Counted from the stretch's first letter, positions 41,534 through 50,687 are shown. The stretch: DNA of 51,152 bases from AP-16 sp036395835 (GCA_036395835.1 DASWCW010000130.1:1-51152); one strand, 5' to 3'. A program made the numbers and translations. The notes: generated by a model from the letters alone, not told the origin.

Positions 41534-42994
41534 ATGGCAAGTCATGATCTGGTCCTGCGCGGCGGACGCGTGATCGACGGCAGCGGCGCCGCGGGCCTCA
41601 GCGCCGACGTCGCAATCGACGGCGAGCGCATCGCTGCAGTGGGACGGCTGCCGCGAGGCAGCGGCCGGCGCGAACTCGATGCGGAAGGGTTTGTCGTCGC
41701 GCCGGGATTCATCGATGTCCACACCCATGACGATCGCGCGCTGTTCGTCACCTCCGATATGAGCGCGAAAGTCAGCCAGGGCGTCACCACGGTCGTGACC
41801 GGCAACTGCGGCATCTCGCTCGCGCCGCTGACCCTCGATCGCGCGCCGCCGCCGCCGCTCGATCTGATCGGCGATGAGCGCGACTACGGCTTCGCGCGCT
41901 TTGCCGATTATCTCGACGCGCTCGACGCGCATCCACCGGCGCTGAATGCGGCTTGCCTGGTCGGCCATTCATCCTTGCGCGTCGGCTGCATGCGCGCGCT
42001 CGACCGCCCCGCGGACGAACGCGAGATCGAGGCGATGCGGGCGCGGCTCGCCGAGGCACTCGACGCCGGCGCGGTCGGTCTCTCCACCGGGCTGTGGTAT
42101 GCGCCCGCCAACGCGGCGCCCAAGAGCGAAATCGTGGCTCTGGCGGAGCTGCTGCGGCCGGCGGGCGCCGTCTATACGACGCACATGCGGGATGAGGCCG
42201 AACACGTGCTCGACAGTCTCGAGGAGAGCTTCGCGGTCGGCCGCGAAGCCGATGTCCCCGTGATGATCTCGCACCACAAGGTGATCGGCAAAACCAATTT
42301 CGGCCGTACGCGCGAGACAATTCCGCGGCTCAGGGCGGCCATTGCGGCGCAGCGGATCGGTCTCGACGCCTATCCCTATGTCGCCTCCTCCACCGTGCTG
42401 CGCGCGTTCATGGTGCCGCGCGCGCTCAAAGTACTGGTGACCTGGTCGAAGAGCCGCCCCGAGATGGCCGGTCGCTATCTCTCCGAAATCGCCGCCGAGT
42501 GGAAGGTGAGCGAGGCCGACGCCTGCGACCGCCTGCAGCCGGCCGGCGCCGTGTACTGGACCATGGACGAGGCCGACGTCCGGCGCGTGCTCGCATTCGA
42601 GCACACGATGGTGGGCTCGGACGGGCTGCCGCACGACCTCCATCCGCATCCGCGGCTGTGGGGCACGTTCCCGCGCGTGCTCGGACACTATTGCCGCGAG
42701 GTCGGGCTGTTTCCGCTGGAGGAAGCCGTCCGGCGCATGACCGGCCTTCCCGCAGAGCGCTTCGGCCTGACCAACCGCGGCCGCATCAAGCCCGGCGCCT
42801 ATGCCGATCTGTGCGTGTTCGACCCGGACCGGGTGATCGACCGCGCCACCTTCGAGCAGCCGGCAACGCCTGCCGCCGGCATCGCCCATGTGCTCGTGAA
42901 CGGGACCCTCGTCTGGCAGGACGGCGCCCATACCGGCGCGCATCCGGGCCGCGCGCTCCGCCGCCAGGCCATGCAGCGCGAAGACGCCGCCTGA
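41534..42994 (+). CDS. N-acyl-D-amino-acid deacylase-like amidohydrolase
   Basis: A 486-residue member of the D-aminoacylase group of the amidohydrolase superfamily, cytoplasmic. The metal motif HTHDD has H63 and H65, the D-aminoacylase-type bridging cysteine is C92 in GNCGIS, THMRDE near 215 and SHHK near 244 provide later ligands, and SDGLPHD near 363 the catalytic Asp. GAGGAG stands 8 nt before the ATG. It would hydrolyse an N-acyl or cyclic amide bond; dihydropyrimidinase- or dipeptidase-like roles are less likely because of the cysteine. It may share a transcript with the DUF6282-like gene 120 bp downstream. Confidence 0.85.
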   Translation: MASHDLVLRGGRVIDGSGAAGLSADVAIDGERIAAVGRLPRGSGRRELDAEGFVVAPGFIDVHTHDDRALFVTSDMSAKVSQGVTTVVTGNCGISLAPLTLDRAPPPPLDLIGDERDYGFARFADYLDALDAHPPALNAACLVGHSSLRVGCMRALDRPADEREIEAMRARLAEALDAGAVGLSTGLWYAPANAAPKSEIVALAELLRPAGAVYTTHMRDEAEHVLDSLEESFAVGREADVPVMISHHKVIGKTNFGRTRETIPRLRAAIAAQRIGLDAYPYVASSTVLRAFMVPRALKVLVTWSKSRPEMAGRYLSEIAAEWKVSEADACDRLQPAGAVYWTMDEADVRRVLAFEHTMVGSDGLPHDLHPHPRLWGTFPRVLGHYCREVGLFPLEEAVRRMTGLPAERFGLTNRGRIKPGAYADLCVFDPDRVIDRATFEQPATPAAGIAHVLVNGTLVWQDGAHTGAHPGRALRRQAMQREDAA

Positions 42995-43114
42995 CGCGTT
43001 CGATCGTCGGTGCTACATTGATCCGGCAAAGTCGGAGGAAACTGCGGGGCATCCGGCGGTCGATGAACAACGACGGTCCCTCGCCGAATTTCAAAAAACC
43101 CAGGAGGCGGTTCC

Positions 43115-44215
43115 ATGATCTGGTCCTATCTCCCTCGATGGAAATTCACGGACAGCTGCGGCCGGCCCCATGCGGCTGGCGCGATTCACCTCGGCTGCGC
43201 CGACGGCGCCCACGCGGCGTGTCACCACGCAACCCGGCGCCAGTTTCTGCGTGCGGGCGTGGCGATCGTCGGCGCCGCCGGTTTCTCGACGATGCTCGAT
43301 CCGCGTGAGGTATTCGCGCAGGGCCGTGTCTTCCCGCCCCCGCCCCCGGCGGTGAGCCCGATCGCCGGCCTCATGGACACGCACGTCCACGCCGCGCCCG
43401 ACGTGTTCGGCCGGTCCATGGACGATGAGGAAATGGCGATCCTGTACAAGGAACGCGGGCTCGAAGGATTGGTCCTCAAGAACCACGTCGCGACGACGGC
43501 GGATCGCGCCTGGTTCGCCCGAAAGCACGTCGAGGGCCTCAAAGTCTTCGGCGGGATCGTGCTCAATTCGGCGGTCGGCGGCATCAACGCCGATGCCGTC
43601 AACTGGATGTGGCGAATGCAGGGGGGCTATGGCCGGGTGGTGTGGTTCCCCACCTTCGACGCCGACAACCACGTCAAGCACTTCAAGGATGCTCCGGAGG
43701 GCATCAAGGTCCTCGGCGCGGACGGCAAAGTTCTGCCGGCGGTGCGCGAGGTGCTGAAGATCGCCGCCGAGCAGAAGCTCGTCGTCCATACCGGCCACCT
43801 GTCCCCGCCCGAGGCGCTGGCCGTGATCGAGGCCGGCCGCGACATGGGTGTCGACCGCATGGTCGTCACCCACGCGCAGTTCGAGGTCGTGAACATGAGC
43901 TTCGACGAGATGAAGAAAGCCGCATCGATAGGCGCGAAGCTCGAGCTATGCGCGATGGGGACGCTGATGGGCCCGACGGCGCATTTGGCGTGGATGCGGC
44001 ACTGGCGGCTGGTGAAGATCGAGGAGAGCGCCACCGCCATCAAGGAAGTCGGAGCCCAGAACTTCATCCTGGCGACCGATCTGGGCCAGACCGGGAACCC
44101 CTCGCCGCCGGACGGGCTCCAGATGTTCGTCACGGACCTGTTGAAGGCCGGCGTCAGCAAGGAAGACGTGATGAAGATGGGCCGCGAAACGACCGGCCGA
44201 CTGCTGATGGGCTGA
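43115..44215 (+). CDS. Tat-exported DUF6282-like amidohydrolase-fold protein
   Basis: A 366-residue protein with a Tat motif TRRQFLR (RR at 41-42) and hydrophobic core to about residue 58. Before it is an unusually long 40-residue N-region with four Cys and several His. The start is firm: AGGAGGCGG precedes the only usable ATG. The mature part has the metal-like MDTHVHAAPD (87-96), TGH near 228, and ATDLGQTGN near 326-334, as in the DUF6282 family. The family has no assigned reaction I can name. The reading stops at LLMG, where the next frame continues smoothly; see the tail entry at 44216-44457. Confidence 0.8.
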   Translation: MIWSYLPRWKFTDSCGRPHAAGAIHLGCADGAHAACHHATRRQFLRAGVAIVGAAGFSTMLDPREVFAQGRVFPPPPPAVSPIAGLMDTHVHAAPDVFGRSMDDEEMAILYKERGLEGLVLKNHVATTADRAWFARKHVEGLKVFGGIVLNSAVGGINADAVNWMWRMQGGYGRVVWFPTFDADNHVKHFKDAPEGIKVLGADGKVLPAVREVLKIAAEQKLVVHTGHLSPPEALAVIEAGRDMGVDRMVVTHAQFEVVNMSFDEMKKAASIGAKLELCAMGTLMGPTAHLAWMRHWRLVKIEESATAIKEVGAQNFILATDLGQTGNPSPPDGLQMFVTDLLKAGVSKEDVMKMGRETTGRLLMG

Positions 44216-44457
44216 GCGCACCGGCATCCGCAGCCCCGGCCAAGACTCCCGACAAGACCGGGGCCGCACCGGCCGGCCCACAGGGAAGACTCAATCGAAC
44301 GGCCAAGCCGGTCGGCGCCAAAGCAACGGCCGAAAATGGCGCAAGTTCCTTAGGGTGCATGCAGTGTCATGCAATGCGCGAGCGCGATCCGTCGGGCTAC
44401 GCCGGCGGCCCCGCTTACGATCGAGGACTGACAATTCCCAGTCTCACGAGGCCCTGA
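44216..44457 (+). pseudogene. Out-of-frame tail with a CxxCH motif
   Basis: Directly after the DUF6282-like stop, the next frame encodes a Ser/Ala/Pro-rich linker (LSAPASAAPAKTPDK), then about 20 residues and GCMQCHAM, a c-type heme motif, ending at 44457. Adding one G in the GGG run at 44209-44211 would fuse it to the DUF6282-like protein as ...MGLSAPAS. It could be a frameshifted C-terminal extension, or a coincidence in GC-rich DNA. The minus-strand gene at 44415-44705 overlaps its end. Confidence 0.35.
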
Positions 44458-44705
44458 ACGTAGTCATCGGGCCCGACATCCGCGGATGGGCCGTGGCGAT
44501 GGGCGACGTGGAACAGACCTTGCGAAACGCTCGCTTTCACGGCTGCGGCGTCGGACCAGATGCGGTCGGCCCACGACGGGCTCGTGGCACTCAGCGCAAT
44601 GGCCGCGGCCAGGAAGAACGTCGAAGTGACGAGCGAGCGCAAAACGAAGCGTCTTGCGATGCCGGCGAAACCGCTGCGGAGGCCCGGGGATGCTCGATCG
44701 GTCAT
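44415..44705 (-). CDS. Small secreted protein, unknown function
   Basis: A 96-residue precursor: a long basic N-region, then a hydrophobic core (SLVTSTFFLAAAIALSA) and a likely cleavage at SWA before DRIW. The mature part is short and ends in a conserved-looking DDYVQGLVRLGIVSP. AAAAGGAGAA precedes the ATG at 44705. The frame opens farther upstream but without signal features, so I chose this start. It overlaps the possible out-of-frame tail on the other strand. I recognise no domain. Confidence 0.65.
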   Translation of the reverse strand: MTDRASPGLRSGFAGIARRFVLRSLVTSTFFLAAAIALSATSPSWADRIWSDAAAVKASVSQGLFHVAHRHGPSADVGPDDYVQGLVRLGIVSPRS

Positions 44706-44787
44706 GGCGGTTCTCCTTTTGGAGCTGGCCCCATGATGACGATTCCCCTCAACGCGAGCTGTGAGCCAAGTCACAGGGCGGCAAAAT

Positions 44788-45840
44788 TTATGGCTTGCCG
44801 GCCGGCGGAGTACGCGATGCCGCCCCGCGTTCGGCTCCGGCCGGCGGGACGGGCCGGCGGGCGCCGAAGAAGCGCCGCACTTCGAGCCAGTGCCAGGCGA
44901 GAAGCCCCGGCAACCCCAGCGCAAGGTCGGGCACCCGCTTGACCAGCGAGAGCGCGAGCGCCGTCTCGGGTGCCAACCCCATCAGGTGCCCCAGCAGAAC
45001 CAGGCCGCCCTCCTGCACGCCGAACCCGCCCGGAACCGCAAAGGCCGCGCCGCGGATGGCATTGGTCAGGCTCTCGATGATGGTGGCCTCCTTCAGGCCC
45101 ACCGGGTGCCCCATCAGCGCCAGCGCGATCAGGATCTCGAGCGTGCCGATCAGCCAGCCGATCATATGCATCGCGGTCGTGACGAGAACCCTTCGCGGGT
45201 TGCGCCAGATCGCTTCGAGGCCTTCCTGCAGCCGAAAGTCCGTCGCGGGACCCGCAGAAGGCCAACGCGCCGCGAGCGCCGCGAGGGCGCGATCGAGGAG
45301 GCGCGCACCGCCGTATCGCTGGACGGCATAGAAGCCTCCGAGCGCGAGTGCCGCGAGCCCCAGGCCGGCGGCGAGCTCGACGCCCGCCGGCCAAATGCCG
45401 ATCAGCTGCATCAGCAGCGCGGCGCCCAGCAACGCGAACGCGGCTTGCGCGCTGGCCTGCAGCAGGAGATCGGCGAGCACGCTCGCGGTCGCGATGCCGG
45501 CGGGCACGCGCCAGAATGTGAGCAGGCGCGCGCCGACGATCTCACCCCCGACGTTCGCGACCGGCAGCACCACGTTGATGGCTTCGCGGATCCAGCGCAG
45601 CAACAAACAAACGCGCGTCGGCACGGGGGTTACGCCACCCAACAGGTACGCCCAGGCGGTTCCGTTCAGCGCCACGATGGAAGCACGAACCAACACTACG
45701 GCCGCGAGCCCCCAGCCGACCGCCGCGAAGGCACGGAGCACTGCGCCCGCGTTGTTGACCGCAAAAAGCCAGCCGGCAAGCGCGAGACCGAGCGCCATGC
45801 AAACAAAAATGCCGGCCGTCACGATCGCTTTGGCGGTCAA
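44788..45840 (-). CDS. Lysyl-PG-synthase-type flippase-domain membrane protein (HpnL-like)
   Basis: A 350-residue polytopic membrane protein of the UPF0104/LPG-synthase-TM family. It has about eight hydrophobic segments and the typical REAINVVLPVANVGGE near 83-98 and VPGGFGVQEGG near 279-289. The HpnL subgroup sits in hopanoid loci; no hopanoid gene is in this window. The start is uncertain: I chose the TTG at 45840 with GGGAG 8 nt upstream, because the first hydrophobic segment follows at once. An ATG at 45930 would add 30 unlikely residues. Confidence 0.8.
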   Translation of the reverse strand: MTAKAIVTAGIFVCMALGLALAGWLFAVNNAGAVLRAFAAVGWGLAAVVLVRASIVALNGTAWAYLLGGVTPVPTRVCLLLRWIREAINVVLPVANVGGEIVGARLLTFWRVPAGIATASVLADLLLQASAQAAFALLGAALLMQLIGIWPAGVELAAGLGLAALALGGFYAVQRYGGARLLDRALAALAARWPSAGPATDFRLQEGLEAIWRNPRRVLVTTAMHMIGWLIGTLEILIALALMGHPVGLKEATIIESLTNAIRGAAFAVPGGFGVQEGGLVLLGHLMGLAPETALALSLVKRVPDLALGLPGLLAWHWLEVRRFFGARRPVPPAGAERGAASRTPPAGKP

Positions 45841-45977
45841 TTCGCATGCTCCCGGGCCCGACCGCGGTAATGAAGGTGATCGGGTAGCACACCCGGCGCT
45901 CTCGGAACATCCGGGTCCACCGGCAGTCACGATTCAACGGTCGAAGGGAGCAGCCCTCGCAATCGGAGAAAGTGGAA

Positions 45978-46361
45978 CTAACAACCGCGACAGATCGAGA
46001 GCTTGCGACTGAGCTCCTTGTCCAATTGCTTGATCGCGTCCTCCGAGTTTGTGTCGCGTTGCGGAATGTCCTCGGCGCGCGGCTGGCGATGGCCGGAGGC
46101 ATATCCGGGCTGCCGCGCGCTGGGCGAAGTGCCGCGCGGGACATTTGCCTGCGACGGCCCCGGAGCGCTCGGCGTCACTCCTGGATTGGTCTCTCCGGCG
46201 GAGGGCGCGGGCGGCTGGATCGGGACCGTGGTGGCCGACGGGCTGGAACTCCCACCCGCCGACGTGCCGGTAGCGCTCCCGCCCCCCGCCCCTTGCGCAA
46301 AGACTTGGGCGCCGAGCGCCGTTCCCGCCGTGACGAGCAGAGCAATCGATATCGCGCGCAT
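45978..46361 (-). CDS. Secreted Gly/Ser/Pro-rich protein
   Basis: A 127-residue precursor with a Sec signal peptide (MRAISIALLVTAGTALGA, cleavage near AQVFA). The mature protein is low-complexity (GGGSATGTSAGGSSS, then PPAPSAGE), with a short charged C-terminal helix (SEDAIKQLDKELSRKL) ending in ICRGC. The two end cysteines could form a disulfide or bind metal. GGAGAAG precedes the ATG at 46361; the frame is open upstream but without signal character. Function unknown. Confidence 0.7.
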   Translation of the reverse strand: MRAISIALLVTAGTALGAQVFAQGAGGGSATGTSAGGSSSPSATTVPIQPPAPSAGETNPGVTPSAPGPSQANVPRGTSPSARQPGYASGHRQPRAEDIPQRDTNSEDAIKQLDKELSRKLSICRGC

Positions 46362-46511
46362 GATCTTCTCCGGGCACAGCCCGAGAAGGAAACCCGGAAA
46401 TCGGCCAATGAGTTCCTCGCGTCGCGGCTCATTGCTGCGTCGCGCCATTCTGCCGACACGGCGTTGCAGGCTACGCGATCGATCGGAGCACGCAGCCTTT
46501 GCATGCGGGCG

Positions 46512-47882
46512 TCACATCATGTGCCGGGGCAGCCAATTCGCCAGCGGCGGGAACAAGGCCACGAGCGCGGTGAGAATCAGCAGCATGATCCAGTACGGAG
46601 TCGAGCCGGCGAAAATCTTCCCAAGCGACACCTCGGGGTCGTTCACGCTGGATTTCACGGTGTAGACCACGAGCCCGAACGGGGGCGTGAGCAGCCCCGC
46701 CTCGATCGCCAGGATGCCGATCAGCGCGAATGCGATCGGGTCGTATCCGATCCTGCCGGCGAGCGGCGTGAAGATCGGCACCGTGATCAGCATGATCGAG
46801 ATCGAATCGATGAACATGCCGAGGATGAACCAGACCAGGACCATGATGCCGAGGATGCCGGCGGCTCCCAGTCCGCTCGCCAGCACCGTTTGCTGAATCG
46901 TACCGGACAGGCCGGAGATCGCCAGCAGGCGGGAATAGAGCTGCGCCATGATGATCAGGATCAGGATCGGCGCCGAGGTCCGTCCGGTGATCAGCATCGC
47001 CTCAACAAGCCCCTTGAGGCGCACGCCCTTGAGCAATGCCAGCACGAAGGCGAGCAAGGTGCCGATGCCCGCGGCTTCGGTAGGGGTGAAGGCGCCGAGC
47101 CAGATTCCGCCCAAGACCGCGACGATCACGATCGTGAGCCCGACGACGCTGATCCTCACCTCGCGCGCGCTCGGCTGCGGACGGTCGGTCTCCGGAGGCA
47201 ACGGTCCGGATGGCGCGGCGGCGGCGGCACCGGCCGGCGCGGGCGGCCGCACGCCTTCCCCAACCAGCTCGGGCCGCCAGACCGCGGCGCACAGAATGTA
47301 CACGCAGAACAGCCCCGCGAGGGTAAGTCCCGGCAGGATACCGGCAATGAACAAATGCCCGATCGAGCTTTCGGTCAGCACGCCCCAGACGATCATCAGA
47401 ATGCTCGGCGGGATCAGCATGCCGAGGCAGGCGCTGCCGGCAACCGAGCCGAGCGCGAAGCTCTTGTCGTAGCCGTGCCGCACCATTTCCGGATAGGCGA
47501 TGCGGCTGAACGCCGCCGCCGCCGCGATGCTCACGCCAGTCACGAAGGCGAAGATCGCGTTGCCCATGACAGTGGCGAGCGCGAGCCGCCCGGGCAGCCG
47601 GCGCAGCAGCCGGTTCATCAGCACGTAGAGATCGCGCGCGGCTCCCGATTTGCCGATCAGCTCTCCCATGAGGATGAACAGCGGCAGCACCGCGAATACG
47701 TAGTCGCGCAGGGCCTGGTAGGAGGTGGTGGCGAGCGTCGTGAGGGCGATATCGAGGCTGCCCGTGGCCAGTGCGATGCCGGCGATCGAGGCGATCCCCA
47801 GCGCCACGACGATGTGGACGCCGAGAAAGATCAGAACCACCAGTGCGACGATGATGCCGATCTCGAAGCCGATGCCGGTCAT
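46512..47882 (-). CDS. dctM: TRAP transporter large permease (DctM-like)
   Basis: A 456-residue membrane protein with about 12-13 hydrophobic segments, the large TRAP subunit that drives sodium- or proton-coupled uptake. Typical stretches are PLFILMGELIGKSG near 66-79, GSVAGSACLGMLIPPS near 145-160 and GMFIDSISIMLITVPI near 363-378. A Pro/Ala-rich loop of about 35 residues (near 213-245) between helices is longer than usual. It lies 5 bp after the DctQ gene in an operon led by a TauD-family enzyme. Confidence 0.9.
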   Translation of the reverse strand: MTGIGFEIGIIVALVVLIFLGVHIVVALGIASIAGIALATGSLDIALTTLATTSYQALRDYVFAVLPLFILMGELIGKSGAARDLYVLMNRLLRRLPGRLALATVMGNAIFAFVTGVSIAAAAAFSRIAYPEMVRHGYDKSFALGSVAGSACLGMLIPPSILMIVWGVLTESSIGHLFIAGILPGLTLAGLFCVYILCAAVWRPELVGEGVRPPAPAGAAAAAPSGPLPPETDRPQPSAREVRISVVGLTIVIVAVLGGIWLGAFTPTEAAGIGTLLAFVLALLKGVRLKGLVEAMLITGRTSAPILILIIMAQLYSRLLAISGLSGTIQQTVLASGLGAAGILGIMVLVWFILGMFIDSISIMLITVPIFTPLAGRIGYDPIAFALIGILAIEAGLLTPPFGLVVYTVKSSVNDPEVSLGKIFAGSTPYWIMLLILTALVALFPPLANWLPRHMM

Positions 47883-47887
47883 GGCGG

Positions 47888-48412
47888 CTACACGCCGACG
47901 CCGTGCACGGGAGCGGGAAGCTCCTCCGACGGAATGAGGCCGACTTCATTGAGCAGCAACAGCAGATAATTGAGCGCGGCGAGCGCGCTCAACAACACGA
48001 TCGCAATCCGGACCGGATAGGTCGGCACCCGCAACGCGCCCTCGCCTTCGTATTCGCCGATGTTCCAGGCGTGGATCGTGGGTTCGATGCTGCTGTAGCA
48101 CAGCGCCGCGAACAACAGCACGCCGAGCGAATAACACAGCGCATTGAGCGCGCGCTGCCAGGCGGGAGAGAGAAATCCGTCGATCAGCTCGGTGCGGAGC
48201 ATGGCGCGCAAGCTGATGGCATGCGGCGCCTGCAGAAACGCCATCACCGCGATGGAATTGCCGATGATCTCCGGCGCGCCCTTGAATGGGACATTGAACA
48301 ACCCGCGTCCGGCAACGTCGACCAGGATGATGAGGGCGAGGCAGACGACCCAGGCCGACGAGGCGAATTGCGCGACCTGGTTCACCCCGCGAACGATTCG
48401 CGTAATCGGCAT
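47888..48412 (-). CDS. dctQ: TRAP transporter small permease (DctQ-like)
   Basis: A 174-residue membrane protein with four hydrophobic segments, the small TRAP subunit. VCLALIILVDVAGRGLFNVPF near 23-43 and the mid-protein APHAISLRAMLRTELID are typical. It sits between the binding protein (55 bp) and the large permease (5 bp), the usual gene order. Confidence 0.88.
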   Translation of the reverse strand: MPITRIVRGVNQVAQFASSAWVVCLALIILVDVAGRGLFNVPFKGAPEIIGNSIAVMAFLQAPHAISLRAMLRTELIDGFLSPAWQRALNALCYSLGVLLFAALCYSSIEPTIHAWNIGEYEGEGALRVPTYPVRIAIVLLSALAALNYLLLLLNEVGLIPSEELPAPVHGVGV

Positions 48413-48467
48413 GATCTCCCCCGTCTCCCCACAGCCGCGGCCGAAGCGCTTCGACCGAGCGCGCGGC

Positions 48468-49556
48468 TCAATCGAGCTTGTAGTCGACCGGGAGCTTGTA
48501 GTCCTCGGACTTGAGCAGCTCGATGTATCGCTTCAGCAGTTCGGTCATCGGCAGACCGCGGCGATCGCCGTCGGCGCCGGCCTTGCGGGGCAGATCCCGC
48601 AGCGCCAGCGCCCATGTCTCGCGGTCGGCAGGGGAGAGCTCGGTCAGGATCACGCCCTGCTCTTTCATCGTGATGATCGCCTCGTCGTCCTGCTTCTTGG
48701 CGAGCTCGCCGACGCGCTGCTCGTATTCCTTGCTGACTTCCTCGATGATCTTCTGCACTTCGGGTGGCAGCCGCTTCAGGGTACGCAAATTGATGGTCAG
48801 CACGTTGATCGGCATGGCGCCGAAATGCACCATCTTCACGTGCTTGCCGATTTCGCTGAGCCGGTAGCCGACGAAGGCGCGCGCGAATACCATGTAACCC
48901 TGATATACGCCGGTCTGCATGCCGGTATAGGCATCGTTGAGGGTCGCCTGCACCGGGGTGGCACCGGTCCCGGTCAGCCACGGCAGGTTCGGACCGGCCG
49001 AGCCGATCTTGATGCGTCCGAGGTCCGACAGGGTCTCCCACGGCGCGGTGGTGATGATGTTGTAGTCGCCGCTCGAACCGATCGCGATCAGCCGCTGCCC
49101 GTATTTCTCGAACTGCTTGTGGAGCGGCGGGAACTCGTCGTAGAGCCGGCGCGCGATCTTGATGGCTTCTCTGGCATCGGGCGAGGTGAAGGGAACGTAA
49201 TAGCAGTAATTATTCAGGTAGAGTTGGCTCGGATTGAACGGGAGCGACAGCGCCCCGATGTCGAGCAGCCCCGATTGCACCGCCTCAAGAACCTCGGGCA
49301 GCTTCGCCACCGCACCGCCGTAGGCCTCCGTCCAGCGTATGGTGTGCTTGGTCCGTTCGGCCACGCGCTTGCTGATCTCCGGAACGAAGAATTCCTTTGC
49401 CAAGGTGACATAGGCCTGCACCACCGGGTGACCGGCACCGATCCGCAGCGCGATCTCGTCGGCGCGCGCGGGAGTTGCCGCGAGCGTGGCGAGGAACGCG
49501 ATCCATAGCCGGACGCTTCGGCAACGAGCCCTAAGAACGGCCTGCACGGCGACCAC
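48468..49556 (-). CDS. dctP: TRAP transporter solute-binding protein (DctP-like)
   Basis: A 362-residue periplasmic binding protein. I chose the GTG at 49556 because GGGAGG stands just upstream and the signal peptide (hydrophobic LWIAFLATLAATPARA) follows. The TRAP signature region IGSAGPNLPWLTGTGATPV near 170-188 is present, with the family Arg/Asn ligand site expected there. An open frame upstream of the GTG runs into the TauD gene and has no family content. It is 78 bp after that gene. The ligand is unknown; TRAP systems bring in organic acids, including sulfonates. Confidence 0.88.
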   Translation of the reverse strand: MVAVQAVLRARCRSVRLWIAFLATLAATPARADEIALRIGAGHPVVQAYVTLAKEFFVPEISKRVAERTKHTIRWTEAYGGAVAKLPEVLEAVQSGLLDIGALSLPFNPSQLYLNNYCYYVPFTSPDAREAIKIARRLYDEFPPLHKQFEKYGQRLIAIGSSGDYNIITTAPWETLSDLGRIKIGSAGPNLPWLTGTGATPVQATLNDAYTGMQTGVYQGYMVFARAFVGYRLSEIGKHVKMVHFGAMPINVLTINLRTLKRLPPEVQKIIEEVSKEYEQRVGELAKKQDDEAIITMKEQGVILTELSPADRETWALALRDLPRKAGADGDRRGLPMTELLKRYIELLKSEDYKLPVDYKLD

Positions 49557-49633
49557 ATCGACCTCCCTGGCGAATTCAGCTTGAACGCACGAATAAGCGG
49601 TCTTTTCCTGCTCGCGCAAGGCGTCGAGCTCGA

Positions 49634-50530
49634 TCAGGCCGGCGGCTGCTCGCCCTTGATCTGGGTGCGGTGCATGATGCGCCGAGAGCTCGCATCGAAC
49701 GGATCGCGCCGGTGCATGGTGCAGCGATTGTCCCACAGCACCAGATCGCCGACGCGCCATGCATGCTCCCAGGAGAACTCCGGGCGCGACACGTAGGACC
49801 ACAGCTCGTCCAGCAGCGCCTCGGATTGCACGAGCTCGAGCCCGGCGATGTATGCATTTCGGCGGCGCCCGAGGTAGAGCATGCGTCGCCCGGTCTCGGG
49901 GTGCACGCACACCAGCGGATGAACCGCGCCGGGCGAGGTGCGCGGATCATCGGTCGGCGTCACCCCCTGCCGTACGTAGCCGCCGCTGTTGTAGGTGCCA
50001 TCGTGCTTGATCTTGAGGTTTTCGATCCGCTGTTTGAGGCCGCGCGGCAGCGCTTCATAAACGGCGTACATGCTGCAGAACCAAGTGTTGCCGCCCGACG
50101 GCGGCACTTCGAGGGCGTAGAGCATGCTGGCCTTGGGCGGCAGCTCCAGATAGGACATGTCGGTGTGCCACACCGCCTCCCCGGCACCCAGGCTGCCGAT
50201 CGGCTCGCCGTTCACGGTGACGTTGGAAACGACGTAAATCTCCGGCATGCCTTCGACGAAGCGCCGGCCGGTTTCCTGGATCGGCGCCCAGTCGAGCTCG
50301 CCGAAACGTCGGCTGAAGCCGACGAGGTCGGCGTCATTGAGCCTTTGCTCCCGGACGAGGACCACCGAATGGTCGAGCCACGCCCGCGCAATGCCGGAGA
50401 ACGCGGCCTCGTCGAGCCTGTTGAGGTCCGCTCCGCGGATCTCGGCGCCGAGTGCTGCGCCCGTGGGAATGATTGCAATCGAATGCCCGTCCGAGGAGCG
50501 TTCGAGCTTGGCTTCAGGATAGGCCGGCAT
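49634..50530 (-). CDS. TauD/TfdA-family 2-oxoglutarate dioxygenase
   Basis: A 298-residue Fe(II)/2-oxoglutarate oxygenase. The iron ligands are H122 and D124 in VWHTDMSY, and the distal H273 in CTMHRRD; R284 and R288 eleven and fifteen residues later fit the 2-oxoglutarate Arg seen in TauD. Family members hydroxylate taurine (releasing sulfite), alkylsulfates, 2,4-D and others; the substrate here is not readable. It heads the TRAP operon, so the importer likely supplies its substrate. GACAGGAGG is near the start at 50530, slightly farther upstream than ideal. Confidence 0.88.
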   Translation of the reverse strand: MPAYPEAKLERSSDGHSIAIIPTGAALGAEIRGADLNRLDEAAFSGIARAWLDHSVVLVREQRLNDADLVGFSRRFGELDWAPIQETGRRFVEGMPEIYVVSNVTVNGEPIGSLGAGEAVWHTDMSYLELPPKASMLYALEVPPSGGNTWFCSMYAVYEALPRGLKQRIENLKIKHDGTYNSGGYVRQGVTPTDDPRTSPGAVHPLVCVHPETGRRMLYLGRRRNAYIAGLELVQSEALLDELWSYVSRPEFSWEHAWRVGDLVLWDNRCTMHRRDPFDASSRRIMHRTQIKGEQPPA

Positions 50531-50687
50531 CTTGGTCTCCGACAGGAGGTCTGACGCTGATCATGTGGTGGATTCCAAGGTATCACTCGGTTCAGGCGCC
50601 GAGAACCGGGCCGAGGAAAAACTACCACTCGAGACCGCAGCGGGCGCAAGCCGCGTCGGCGCCGCGCCTGCCGACGGAACGGATTCC

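Noticed and set aside
45972..47969. Long plus-strand open frame across the TRAP permease region
   Set aside because: It is charged low-complexity sequence (many R, D, E, H) typical of antisense frames; the minus strand encodes clear DctM and DctQ.
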